DNA of 41,620 nt, from the NCBI RefSeq assembly GCF_002220365.1, contig NZ_MTHB01000276.1:1-41620 (forward strand). Direction: 5' to 3'. Position 1 is the first letter of the stretch, and each line of letters opens with the position of its first letter. Of the stretch, positions 8,320-16,242 are shown piece by piece. A program made the position numbers and the translations under genes. The notes beneath the pieces were generated by a model that was not told the origin of the DNA, did no database searches, and saw only the letters and a list, made by a program, of their open reading frames with translations. The DNA is from Caballeronia sordidicola. Lineage in GTDB: Bacteria; Pseudomonadota; Gammaproteobacteria; Burkholderiales; Burkholderiaceae.

Positions 8320-9750
8320 ATGAAGCGGTTTGTTCAAGGCGACAATCGTACGCAAAGCTTTCTCCTCCCCTAAGCGCTCGATGACTACGTGACGGACACA
8401 AATCCCGTGCGCGTAGTTGATGTCTTTGTCGATGAGCTTGATCTTCATAAGCTAGGGTTTGAAGGCGTCGAACTAGCGTTGACTGGTCGGCCGTCATATC
8501 ACTCCGAGGTGATGCTCAAGATCTATATCTACGGTTACCTGAACCGTATTCAGTCGAGCCGCCGCCTTGAACGCGAGGCCCTGCGCAACGTCGAACTGAT
8601 GTGGCTCACGGGCCGTCTGGCACCGGACTTCAAGACCATTGCGCGGTTCCGTAAAGACAACGGCAAAGCGATCCGTAGCGTCTGCCGTCAGTTCGTCGTG
8701 CTGTGCCAGCGTCTGGACCTCTTCGCCGAAGCGATCGTTGCGATTGACGGCAGCAAGTTCAAGGCGGTGAACCACCGTGACCGTAACTTCACGAGCGCGA
8801 AGCTTGAACGACGCATGCGCGACATCGAGTCAAGTATCGCTCGCTATCTCGAGGCGATGGACACAGCGGATCGTCAGGAGCCTGCAATCGCAAAGGTCCG
8901 CACGGAGCGACTGCAAGACAAGATTGCGGCCTTGAAGGAGCAGATGCGAGGCCTCAAGGAGATCGAGGTTCAACTCAACGCAGCACCCGACAAACAGGTA
9001 TCGCTTACGGATCCAGATGCTCGTTCGATGAAGACACGAGGAACGGGGGTCGTCGGCTACAACGTGCAGACCGCGGTTGACACGAAGCACCACATGATCG
9101 TCGCGCACGTCGTTACCAATGATGACATCGATCGTGATCAGTTGACGTCGATGGCGAAGCTTGCCCGTACAGAGATGGCCGTGGACAAGCTCACTGCAGT
9201 TGCGGATCGGGGTTACTACAAGAGCGAGGAGATACTGGCATGCCATGAGGCCGGAATAAGCGTGTTCGTTCCGAAGCCGGTGACATCGAGCGCAACGGCT
9301 AATGGCCGCTTCGGCAAGGATGACTTCATTTACAACACACAGACGAATGAATATCGGTGCCCGGCGGGCCAGCGGCTAATCTGGCGATTCTCAACTGTCG
9401 AGCGCGGTCTGAAGATCAGTAAGTACTGGAGTTCGAACTGCCAGCAATGTTCGCTAAAAGCGGACTGCACTCCAGGCCCTCAACGTCGCGTGGCACGCTG
9501 GGAACACGAAGCTGTTCTTGACGGGATGCAGGCGCGACTTGATCATGCCCCTGAAATGATGCGCATCCGGCGACAGACTGTCGAGCATCCGTTTGGGACA
9601 ATCAAGGCATGGATGGGCGCCACTCATTTCCTGACACGGACCATCGAGCGCGTGAGCACGGAAATGAGCTTGCACGTGCTTGCGTACAACATGAAGCGAG
9701 CGATCAAGCTACTCGGTTCAGAAGCGTTGATGACAGCGATGCGGGCGTGA
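8320..9750 (+). pseudogene. IS1182-family transposase with an in-frame stop at codon 18
   Basis: From the ATG at 8320 the frame reads MKRFVQGDNRTQSFLLP, the normal IS1182 start, and then meets TAA at 8371-8373, where related transposases usually have Glu. It resumes as ALDDYVTDTNPVRVVDVFVD in the same frame and stays open to 9750. The rest is full length: the DUF772-type N-terminal domain (SRRLEREALRNVELMWLTGR), the DDE domain with IDGSKFKA, and VEHPFGTIKAWMG near the end. A GTG at 8389 could start a protein lacking the first 23 residues. A single G-to-T change at codon 18 would explain the stop. Confidence 0.85.
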
Positions 9751-9868
9751 GGCCTGTTGGGAGGTGCCGCGCCTTCGCAATACTTCGACTGTGATTTCAC
9801 GCTCGGATCGCCGCAATCGAAAAGTCGCAACCTGCGGCAAGACAGGTTTCGCTAATTCCCGGTGACTC

Positions 9869-9891
9869 AGCGTTTTGACACGCTCTGGGCC
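9869..9891 (-). repeat. Right terminal inverted repeat of the IS1182 element
   Basis: Exact reverse complement of the left end at 8250-8272. The 253 bp between this end and the XRE-cupin gene contain no recognisable gene. Confidence 0.92.
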
Positions 9892-10144
9892 ACTTACGGA
9901 CGTTCAACGCTGGCCCCTAGATTGTCGACAATCGTCGCTGCGCAACTTTGCTGGAAAACACGCAAGTTGCCTATTGGACGCGGACCGCGAACGCACCCTA
10001 GTCACTATGCGCGCTGAGTGCAGCCTAGCGAACGACGATTATTCTTCGATCGGGTTGCGCAGCGTTGCGATTCAAGGTCACGGAATCGTTGGCTCCCAGG
10101 CGATCGCGCTAAATTGGTGGCTTGCGATTAGTCTGTTTCAACAT

Positions 10145-10708
10145 TTAAAGTAGGTTCGGCGTCCCGACCCAGATCGCAAGCGCCTCAGTAGATCGGTTAT
10201 TCAACCATCCTTGGGGCAGCGTCGATTGGTAATGCGCACTGTCCCCTGTTTTGAGCACAAATGTCTTGCCCTCAAGAGTCAACGAAATTTCACCCGAAGT
10301 GACGTAAAGGAACTCTTCTTCTGCGCTGGTTGGCATATCGGCAGGTCCGCTCTGATAGGGCGGGAATCTCACAAGGACGGCCTCAAGCCGTCGGCCTCCA
10401 GACTTATGTGTAAGTCTCGCGAACGAGTTTGCGGTATCCGCGAACTCGAAGAAACTCAGTTCCTCAACCCGACACACAAATTTCTGTTCGCTTGGAGCGT
10501 CAACAAAGTATTGCACGGCAACACCAAGCGCGTCTGCAATGCCTTTCAACGAGGCAATCGAGGGCATGGCCAAGCCGCGCTCTATCTGTGACAGGAAAGG
10601 TTTCGAAATCCCTGCAGCCCTTGCCGTACAGTCAAGAGTGAGCTTTAGCCGCTGTCTCAGCGCGCGGATCTTGCCGCCGAATTGCGCGGATGGAATATTT
10701 TTTTTCAT
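10145..10708 (-). CDS. XRE-family regulator with C-terminal cupin domain
   Basis: About 187 residues. A helix-turn-helix (KIRALRQRLKLTLDCTARAA, then ISKPFLSQIERG) is followed by a cupin barrel with the PTSAEEEFLYVTSGEISLTL and GDSAHYQSTLPQGWLN motifs. This architecture (as in PuuR and SutR) is a DNA-binding repressor or activator whose cupin part binds a small ligand. ATGs at 10708, 10720 and 10747 are possible. I prefer 10708 because it begins right before the DNA-binding domain, but no clear ribosome binding site distinguishes them. Its upstream region runs into a truncated SDR gene, so the original promoter may have been disturbed. Confidence 0.85.
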   Translation of the reverse strand: MKKNIPSAQFGGKIRALRQRLKLTLDCTARAAGISKPFLSQIERGLAMPSIASLKGIADALGVAVQYFVDAPSEQKFVCRVEELSFFEFADTANSFARLTHKSGGRRLEAVLVRFPPYQSGPADMPTSAEEEFLYVTSGEISLTLEGKTFVLKTGDSAHYQSTLPQGWLNNRSTEALAIWVGTPNLL

Positions 10709-10742
10709 TTCGGTGAACATAAAAAGGAAGTGGACTTCGAGG

Positions 10743-10896
10743 CCCATGGTTCCTTCTTGGCCTTCTCCAGTGTTTCCGGGTTGGCGCCCGTGGCGATCAC
10801 CGTGGCCCCTTCCGTCTGGAATCGTTTCGCGATCGCAGCCCCCATCCCGGTTGTGCCTCCCGAGATGAGCGCAATCTTGCCTTCCAATCTGTTCAT
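10743..10896 (-). pseudogene. N-terminal fragment of a short-chain dehydrogenase (SDR)
   Basis: From an ATG at 10896, preceded by AGAGGT, the frame gives MNRLEGKIALISGGTTGMGA and then AAIAKRFQTEGATVIATGAN. This is the typical SDR cofactor-binding start with a TGxxxGxG-like loop (GGTTGMGA). After about 50 residues the family sequence ends where the start region of the XRE-cupin gene begins. The catalytic Ser-Tyr-Lys part is missing, so it is a deletion remnant. It lies just downstream of the NAD(P)-binding gene at 10959. Confidence 0.8.
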
Positions 10897-10958
10897 TCGT
10901 GACCTCTTGTATGCCTGACTACTAGGTCGTTGAAGAACGTGATCCACGAGACCCGTCC

Positions 10959-11588
10959 TCACCATAGGAGTACGGGTGTCTGTTTCAACCACGTATCCTT
11001 CGCCAGTTGCTCCACCACGAACTGAGCGACATCCGCGCGTGCGACCTTGCCGCCGTTGACGTCGGCGAGGTCAACGATGGCCCTGACGCTTCCGCGAGCT
11101 GGGTCGTTGGTGAGCATCGCGGGCCGGACTAAGACCCAATCGAGTGAGCTGGTGCGAATCGCGGCTTCTTGGCGCCCCTTGTCTTTGTAGGCATGGCGAA
11201 GCAGCAAGGGCTGGAACAGCCGGTCGAACACGAAGCCGCCATGGCCGCGGCTATCTCCCACCCCCAGGGCGGAGATGCAGACCAGACGGCGGACGCCGCT
11301 GCGACTCATCGCCGGGAGCAACGCGCGTGTCGCTTCGGTCAGAACGCTGACTTCGCTGAAAGGGCTAACGCCCGTGCCCAGCGAGCTGACGACGGCATCG
11401 CAGCCTTTCAAGGCGCGCATTAGGGCGCCTTCGTCGCAGGCATCCCCCTCAATGAGGTCTGCGCCTGGGAAGTCGGGCGCGCGCGCCTTCGAGCGAACTA
11501 ACGCGACTACGGAATGACCCTTCTCCGAGGCGTCGTGGACGATCAGCCGTCCGGTTCCGCCCGTTGCACCCAAAACAAGAACCTTCAT
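10959..11588 (-). CDS. NAD(P)-binding atypical SDR oxidoreductase
   Basis: A 209-residue protein. The N-terminus MKVLVLGATGGTGRLIV has the GxTGxxG nucleotide-binding loop, followed by DLIEGDACDEGALMRALKGC, CDAVVSSLGTG and RRLVCISALGVGDS. It resembles NAD(P)H-binding proteins of the biliverdin reductase B/YwnB type. The likely role is an NAD(P)H-dependent reductase or redox sensor of unknown substrate. The start at 11588 is set by the binding-loop spacing; an upstream ATG at 11624 adds 12 non-family residues. It is cytoplasmic, with no membrane segments. The same-strand NmrA-like gene ends 140 bp upstream, so co-transcription is uncertain. Confidence 0.85.
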   Translation of the reverse strand: MKVLVLGATGGTGRLIVHDASEKGHSVVALVRSKARAPDFPGADLIEGDACDEGALMRALKGCDAVVSSLGTGVSPFSEVSVLTEATRALLPAMSRSGVRRLVCISALGVGDSRGHGGFVFDRLFQPLLLRHAYKDKGRQEAAIRTSSLDWVLVRPAMLTNDPARGSVRAIVDLADVNGGKVARADVAQFVVEQLAKDTWLKQTPVLLW

Positions 11589-11728
11589 AGTCGATCTCGA
11601 TAGTTGTTGGTATGAACGCCGCATTTCATATGGAAATGGGCTCTTTTGGTTGCTCTGCCAGAATCACGATGGAGTACGAATACCCGGAGTAAATTTCCAA
11701 AGTCGTATCCCATCGCTGATCCGCTGAC

Positions 11729-12601
11729 CTATTCTGTAGCGGCCTTCAGGGCCGCCGCGAAGACATCGCGGGCAGACGTCGCGCCCGGGACGTGCTCCGT
11801 ACCCTCGACGCCGAGGTCCATCCAGCCCGAGTTGACGGCGTCATACATCGCTTCGGCCGGTCCCGTCTGGCCCTTCGGAACGCCGAGCTGCTCGAACGCT
11901 GCCGGCCACCCGGCCCGCGGTACAGCAAAGGCGTTGACGTCGACCTTCAGGACTTCTCCCAATTGTGTCGCTACTTCATCCGCACTGACCATCGAACCGA
12001 GCTCGATGGCGCGATGCCCCAACCATGCCGGCCCGGTCAGAAGCGCTGCGACTTCGGCACCGATGTCGTTTGTCGCGACCATGGTCGATTTCCGATCGGT
12101 CGGGTTGTAGTAGACGGGGAGCGTGCCACCTTGGGCAACATGCAAGCCGTAGAGGAAATTTTCGAAAAATCCGCCGGCGCGCACATAAGCGATCGGCAAT
12201 GTCAAGTCGCGAAATCCTTGCTCCAGAAGCGCCAGCGCCGTGATCATCCCCAGCCCACCGGTTCTATTCGCCCCCATCGACGAAAGCGCAACCACTCGCG
12301 GCGGCGATGCCCTGGTGAGCGCCTCGACATAGTTTGCAATGACGCCCCTGGCTTCTTTGAAATCGGGCGAGGGCGCCCAGACAGCCGGCAACATGACCAA
12401 CGCGCCTTCGACGCCTTTGAGCGCGTGCTCGACGGCTGCCGAATCATTCCAATCGCCGTCTACAAGTTCCACACCCTGGTTCGCCCAGTGAGCCGCCTTC
12501 TCGCGATTGCGGACCAGCGCGCGTACTTTCTTGCCGTGCGCCAACAGATGTTCTGCCGTTGCGCCGCCTACTTTTCCCGTGATTCCCGTTACTAAAAACA
12601 T
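11729..12601 (-). CDS. NmrA-family NAD(P)-binding protein
   Basis: A 290-residue protein that begins MFLVTGITGKVGGATAEHLL, with the GxTGxxG loop of NmrA/azoreductase-like proteins (as in QorB/YtfG). Later parts fit the same family: VELVDGDWNDSAAVEHALKG, VVALSSMGANRTGGLG, and RAGGFFENFLYG in the substrate-side half. Members include NAD(P)H:quinone reductases. The ribosome binding site GGAGAAAG is 3 bp from the ATG-proximal codon and fixes the start. It lies 45 bp after a DoxX gene on the same strand, so the two likely form an operon controlled by the divergent LysR gene at 13160. Confidence 0.88.
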   Translation of the reverse strand: MFLVTGITGKVGGATAEHLLAHGKKVRALVRNREKAAHWANQGVELVDGDWNDSAAVEHALKGVEGALVMLPAVWAPSPDFKEARGVIANYVEALTRASPPRVVALSSMGANRTGGLGMITALALLEQGFRDLTLPIAYVRAGGFFENFLYGLHVAQGGTLPVYYNPTDRKSTMVATNDIGAEVAALLTGPAWLGHRAIELGSMVSADEVATQLGEVLKVDVNAFAVPRAGWPAAFEQLGVPKGQTGPAEAMYDAVNSGWMDLGVEGTEHVPGATSARDVFAAALKAATE

Positions 12602-12646
12602 ATGCTTTCTCCGGATATTGAGGGACAGAGGACTGCCCCGGTTGGC

Positions 12647-13042
12647 TTAACGAATGAGCGGCAGAATCGCTCGGATACGGGAGTTGCGCGCGTAGAGGCC
12701 ACCCCATGTCAACGCGCCCAGAACCAGCGAAATGATTTCTGGCGGCGATCCCAACTCACCAATGCGGACATGGGCGCAGATGGCACCTCCCAAATAGCCC
12801 GTCACCAGGATCGCGCCGAGGACGGCGGTAGCCGGGATGGCGTAAAGGATGGCGCAGGCAAGGACGATCGGACCTACGACGCGGGTAACGTCCATCGCGA
12901 ACCCGGTTTCCTGCAACATGCTCGCGATCTGTGCTGGCACGAAAAGCTGAATAATCCCGTCTGCCACCAGAGCGATAACGACAATCGCGCTCATTACCCG
13001 CCCGGCCCACAGGGAGCGATGCAAGGTCATAGTTTCAGTCAC
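12647..13042 (-). CDS. DoxX-family membrane protein
   Basis: About 131 residues with four hydrophobic segments (VMSAIVVIALVADGIIQLFV, VGPIVLACAILYAIP, AVLGAILVTGYLGGAICAHV and IISLVLGALTWGGLY). The GYLGGAICAHVRIGE stretch is typical of DoxX-like proteins. The family are small inner-membrane proteins linked to quinone and thiol redox processes; this copy's role is inferred only by family. A GTG at 13042 follows GGAG by 8 bp, and an ATG at 13030 is the alternative start. It heads a probable operon with the NmrA-like gene and is divergent from a LysR gene. Confidence 0.85.
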   Translation of the reverse strand: MTETMTLHRSLWAGRVMSAIVVIALVADGIIQLFVPAQIASMLQETGFAMDVTRVVGPIVLACAILYAIPATAVLGAILVTGYLGGAICAHVRIGELGSPPEIISLVLGALTWGGLYARNSRIRAILPLIR

Positions 13043-13159
13043 TTGTTGTTCTCCGATGTGGGTCTCAATTTCGAAGCTTATTGTGTTTTTTAGATATGGT
13101 AAACGTCGACAAGGTGAATTAACTGTTCTCTCTGCGGGTAACAATACCGAGGCACGAAA
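13043..13159. promoter_or_regulatory. Divergent control region between doxX-nmrA genes and LysR gene
   Basis: About 117 bp, visibly richer in A and T than its surroundings (for example TTTTTTAGATATGG), lie between the divergent starts. This is the expected site for the LysR operator and both promoters. No exact box is assigned. Confidence 0.4.
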
Positions 13160-14065
13160 ATGCAGAATCTCGAACCCCTCCTCATATTCGTAACGGTCGC
13201 GGAAATGGGGAGCTTCACCCGCGCGGCCGACAGCTTGGGCATCCAAAAGGGGAGAGTCTCAACGGCTGTCCGGAAGCTGGAAGAAGATGTCGGTGTCAGA
13301 CTCCTGCACCGGACGACGCGGAGCGTGCAGTTGACAGAGGACGGACGTGCGTTTCATGCGCGCGCCCGCGATCTGCTTGCTGAAGTCGATGACCTGCACT
13401 CGATGTTCGCAGGCGAGCACGTGGCACTTCGCGGGCGTCTACGGGTGGATCTTCCGTCCGAGGTGGCGCGCACCACGGTGATGCCAGCCTTGCCGGAGTT
13501 CATGGCGACTCATCCCGAGTTGGAGCTGGAGGTGTCGAGTACGGATCGGCAAGTCGATCTGGTTCAAGAGGGGTTCGACTGCGTGTTGCGGCTTGGACCC
13601 ATACGGGACGAGACGCTGATTGCCCGCCCACTGGGCCTGTTGCGCATGGTCAACGCTGCCAGTCCCGTCTATCTGGCGCGCTATGGCGTGCCTCGATCGA
13701 TAGGAGATCTCCAGCGTCACGAACATCAAGCAATTCATTTTTCGACGATGCTCGGCTCAAGACCTTATGGATGGGAATATCCGGACGGCGACAGCTACGC
13801 GACGCTTCAGTTGCCGGGTACGCTACACGTCAACAACGCGCAGACCTACGAAGCCGCTGCCCTCGCCGGCCTCGGCCTGATTCAGGCGCCACTCTTGGGG
13901 ATTGGCCGATACCTGGAGAATGGAGCGCTTGTGGAGGTTATGCCCGATTCTCGTCGCCGGGCGCTCGCCGTGTCCCTCGTCGTAGCTCATCGGAGCAATC
14001 TGTCGCGTCGAGTCCGCGCATTCATGAAATGGATCGAAGTTGTGCTGACGCCGTATCTGGAATGA
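13160..14065 (+). CDS. LysR-family transcriptional regulator (DmlR/CrgA-like)
   Basis: A 301-residue regulator. The helix-turn-helix is LLIFVTVAEMGSFTRAADSL followed by GIQKGRVSTAVRKLEEDVGV and the usual RLLHRTTRSVQLTEDG. The effector-binding domain has GRLRVDLPSEVARTTVMPAL and DCVLRLGPIRDETL, features of the CrgA/PBP2_CrgA subgroup common in Burkholderia. It is divergent from the doxX-nmrA pair and most likely controls it. The ATG at 13160 is the normal family start. The gene appears intact and ends 143 bp before the tyrosine recombinase gene. Confidence 0.93.
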   Translation: MQNLEPLLIFVTVAEMGSFTRAADSLGIQKGRVSTAVRKLEEDVGVRLLHRTTRSVQLTEDGRAFHARARDLLAEVDDLHSMFAGEHVALRGRLRVDLPSEVARTTVMPALPEFMATHPELELEVSSTDRQVDLVQEGFDCVLRLGPIRDETLIARPLGLLRMVNAASPVYLARYGVPRSIGDLQRHEHQAIHFSTMLGSRPYGWEYPDGDSYATLQLPGTLHVNNAQTYEAAALAGLGLIQAPLLGIGRYLENGALVEVMPDSRRRALAVSLVVAHRSNLSRRVRAFMKWIEVVLTPYLE

Positions 14066-14208
14066 GGGGTGGTGGATAAGCGTTGATCGAGTGTGCCCTA
14101 AAATTGACTGCTCCGAAGCTGCCACTCGTCGGGGGCTGCAACGGGTCGGACAGCGACCACCAGCAGCCGGCGCAGACTAACGTTCCCTTCATTTGAAAGG
14201 AGAACGTC

Positions 14209-14835
14209 ATGGAAACGACCGCGATCAACACACCCGGGCGTATCCCGTGGAACAAGGGCAAGTTCACAGGACAGAAGCCGCCGTTGAAACTGAAGGAGAT
14301 CTGGGCCATCCGGATTCGCCTGCAACTTTCGGCGCGGACACGTGATCTCGCGATTTTCAACCTGGCCATCGACAGCAAGTTGAGAGCATGCGATCTGACC
14401 AAGCTACGAGTGCGTGATATTTGCCACGGCCAACATGTCATATCCCGGGCAACGGTCATGCAGCAGAAAACGCAGCGTCCGGTCCAGTTCGAGCTTACCG
14501 AGCAGACCCGGGATAGCGCGGAAGCGTGGATCAGGACCGCCGGACTGTCGCAGTCGGACTTTCTGTTCCCGAGCCGGATTCACGGGTCGCCGCACCTTTC
14601 GACGCGGCAATACGCTCGCCTCGTGCATCGCTGGATCGCATCAATTGGTCTCGACGACACGGCGTACGGAACCCATACCATGCGTCGGACAAAGGCATCC
14701 CTGATCTACCGGCGCACAAAGAACCTGAGGGCGGTCCAGTTGTTACTTGGCCATTCCAAACTTGAAAGCACAGTCCGATATCTCGGCATTGAGGTCGACG
14801 ATGCACTTGAGATGGCCGAACAGACTGAGGTCTGA
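14209..14835 (+). CDS. Compact tyrosine recombinase/integrase
   Basis: A 208-residue protein with all six catalytic landmarks of tyrosine recombinases: Arg59 (LRACDL), Lys87 (QQKTQRPV), His156-x-x-Arg159 (HTMRRTK), His182 (LGHSKLES) and Tyr191 (TVRYLG). It lacks the N-terminal SAM-like core-binding domain, so it is about 90 residues shorter than XerC/D. Proteins of this short type are common on proteobacterial plasmids and islands. A strong AAAGGAG lies 7 bp upstream of the ATG. Its target site is not visible. It may resolve multimers, drive integration, or be a relic of the element's capture. Confidence 0.9.
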   Translation: METTAINTPGRIPWNKGKFTGQKPPLKLKEIWAIRIRLQLSARTRDLAIFNLAIDSKLRACDLTKLRVRDICHGQHVISRATVMQQKTQRPVQFELTEQTRDSAEAWIRTAGLSQSDFLFPSRIHGSPHLSTRQYARLVHRWIASIGLDDTAYGTHTMRRTKASLIYRRTKNLRAVQLLLGHSKLESTVRYLGIEVDDALEMAEQTEV

Positions 14836-15017
14836 ACCAAGGCATGCCGGACGGCGGTCGGTCGCTGTCCGGCCACTTTCGGCCATTCGCGGTTCATGTC
14901 TACATTGCTGACAATCGAGCCGGACGCAGGCTCGTCAGATTAGTCCCGACCCCGACTCTCAAGCCCTGCTGGCGCTTTTGTGCGAGCATTGTGAATCCGA
15001 AACTCCGTTTTGACGCC

Positions 15018-15650
15018 ATGGGCACGCCGAAGGACATGCTACCAAGCGTGGCGTTGCGGTTAGAAGCCGCTCAACTACTTTCGGAGGGGAAATCCCCCGC
15101 CCAAGTCGCCGCTGCGCTCGGCATTTCCATCTCAACCGCGCGGCGCTATCGAGCGCTTCTGGCCGAAGGTGGCTTGGACGCGCTGGAGCGCATGTCAGTA
15201 GGAGGAAGGAAGCCTTCCCTTAGTCCAGAGGCGCGGGAGTACATAGCAGCTGCGTTACGCGGATCAGCCTCGGCACACGGATACAAGTCAGACCAGTGGA
15301 CGGACGGACGCCTTCGTTCGTTGATCACAAAGGATCTCGGGATCAGCTTTTCCCGTGTGTACGTCAGACAGATCATCATTGACCTCGGGTTTGCCGACTG
15401 CCTTAAACCCAAAAGCAGCTCGCATGTCGGGCCGAGCCAACAAGTGTCAACGGCAACAATAATGTCTTGGGTCGCCGCTGCGTTACGCCATTCCCCGAAA
15501 GCACAAGGAATCGAAGCTGATAACTGGACCAACGAGCGGCTTTGCGCGGCGATCGAACGCCGCTTTGGCATTCGATATTCTCGCGGCCATGTCTGGAAGA
15601 TCGCGACGGATCTCGAACTATCGCATTTGATACGCAAAGTGCGTCGTTAA
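15018..15650 (+). CDS. Helix-turn-helix protein with two winged-helix repeats and no nuclease domain
   Basis: About 210 residues. The first third is a homeodomain-like helix-turn-helix of the IS630/HTH_29 type (ALRLEAAQLLSEGKSPAQVA, then AALGISISTARRYRALL). Two copies of a winged-helix unit (HTH_33-like) follow: one with HGYKSDQWTDGRLRSLI and FSRVYVRQIIIDLGF, the other with QGIEADNWTNERLCAAI and YSRGHVWKIATDLEL. They are clearly related, with spacing kept. The IS630 DDE domain that normally follows is absent. It is therefore a DNA-binding protein, perhaps a regulator or partition/replication factor. The start at 15018 is the first ATG before the domain; 15036 is also possible. It follows the recombinase gene on the same strand. 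Confidence 0.65.
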   Translation: MGTPKDMLPSVALRLEAAQLLSEGKSPAQVAAALGISISTARRYRALLAEGGLDALERMSVGGRKPSLSPEAREYIAAALRGSASAHGYKSDQWTDGRLRSLITKDLGISFSRVYVRQIIIDLGFADCLKPKSSSHVGPSQQVSTATIMSWVAAALRHSPKAQGIEADNWTNERLCAAIERRFGIRYSRGHVWKIATDLELSHLIRKVRR

Positions 15651-15824
15651 AGGAGAGACCCCCTAAGCATTGTGGGCTGACGCCGCAAAGACATGCGTGC
15701 GGCGGCGACCGGCCAGAGGCAAGTGCCGGCCCAGCGCATGTCGGGGGATACGACTGATAAATTCAGTTCTTAGTCGTCATTGTTGCGCAAGTCGCCGTGG
15801 ATCGTGAGTGCGAGTGCAGATAAC

Positions 15825-15863
15825 ATGCGTCTACCCTATCGCGTCACCTTCGCCGGAGCCTGA
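15825..15863 (+). CDS. Possible 12-residue leader peptide
   Basis: ATG at 15825 reads MRLPYRVTFAGA and stops 10 bp before the 122-codon gene. The matching stretch in copy 2 encodes PYRVTFAGV in the same frame, and most base differences across these codons (CCC/CCG, CGC/CGG, ACC/ACT, GCC/GCT) are third-position changes. That pattern hints at a translated leader. Copy 2 lacks the ATG (it has ATC), which argues against it. Confidence 0.25.
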   Translation: MRLPYRVTFAGA

Positions 15864-15873
15864 ATCAACAAAC

Positions 15874-16242
15874 ATGCCACGCCAACGACAGTCGATTAGC
15901 CCAGCGGCGCGAACCCACCTACTTTGCTATTTAGTGACGAGTGCGCTCGCCTCGCACGCTTTGACGAAAACATGGCGCGTCGACCACGTCGTCGAATCGG
16001 CACGCATCTGGTTGGTTAGGAATCGGATGTCGGCGAGTTGGCTTGACCGTCTGATGCTCGGACAAATGGCGCTCAAGTTGTCCCGCGAGCACTTGACCGG
16101 TGCGCATGCAGTACGTCAATCGGATGTGTTTGCGCTGTTCACGAATGAGCTGACGCTGAACTATCAAAACCCGCTGGTCGGTCACATCTGGCAAAGGTGC
16201 AGCGATGCGCTGGAGGCCAACGCTTCCCGGACCGGCACATAG
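15874..16242 (+). CDS. Unknown 122-residue protein, paralog copy 1
   Basis: I recognise no family. The protein is predicted mostly helical, with a strongly conserved core shared with the copy at 17173: THLLCYLVTSALASHALTKT, WRVDHVVESARIWL and MSASWLDRLMLGQ. The last third has FTNELTLNYQ and IWQRCSDALEA. There is no signal peptide; the hydrophobic start (LLCYLVTSALAS) could be a buried helix. Both paralogs have exactly 122 codons when the ATG at 15874 is used, which supports this start over an upstream GTG at 15808. Its 3' end overlaps the end of the convergent response-regulator frame by about 100 bp. Regulation may involve the conserved leader upstream. Confidence 0.75.
   Translation: MPRQRQSISPAARTHLLCYLVTSALASHALTKTWRVDHVVESARIWLVRNRMSASWLDRLMLGQMALKLSREHLTGAHAVRQSDVFALFTNELTLNYQNPLVGHIWQRCSDALEANASRTGT

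Larger units (their letters stand above)
8250..9891 (+). mobile_element. IS1182-family insertion sequence
   Basis: A 1642-bp element bounded by perfect 23-bp inverted repeats (GGCCCAGAGCGTGTCAAAAC...). It contains a single IS1182-type transposase gene. No clear target-site duplication is visible in the few bases on each side. Both ends are intact, so the element could still be moved by a transposase acting in trans even though its own gene has a stop codon. Confidence 0.92.
15738..16242 (+). repeat. Direct repeat, copy 1 (about 505 bp)
   Basis: This stretch matches 17037-17541 at a constant offset of 1299 bp without net gaps, including leader DNA (CTGATAAATTCAGTT at 15754) and the whole 122-codon gene. 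Similarity ends right after the stop codon. Confidence 0.85.

Noticed and set aside
7500..8500. Longer 301-residue reading of the membrane protein gene at 7592
   Set aside because: The extra N-terminal 124 residues are Arg/Ser-rich, cross the left IS1182 end and overlap the transposase gene.
8250..9891. Target-site duplication for the IS1182 element
   Set aside because: The bases next to the two ends (GGTTC on the left, ACTTA on the right) do not repeat each other.
14066..14208. Short minus-strand frames before the tyrosine recombinase
   Set aside because: They resemble translated intergenic repeat sequence (SGSFGAVNFRAHS-like) with no ribosome binding site or conserved domain.
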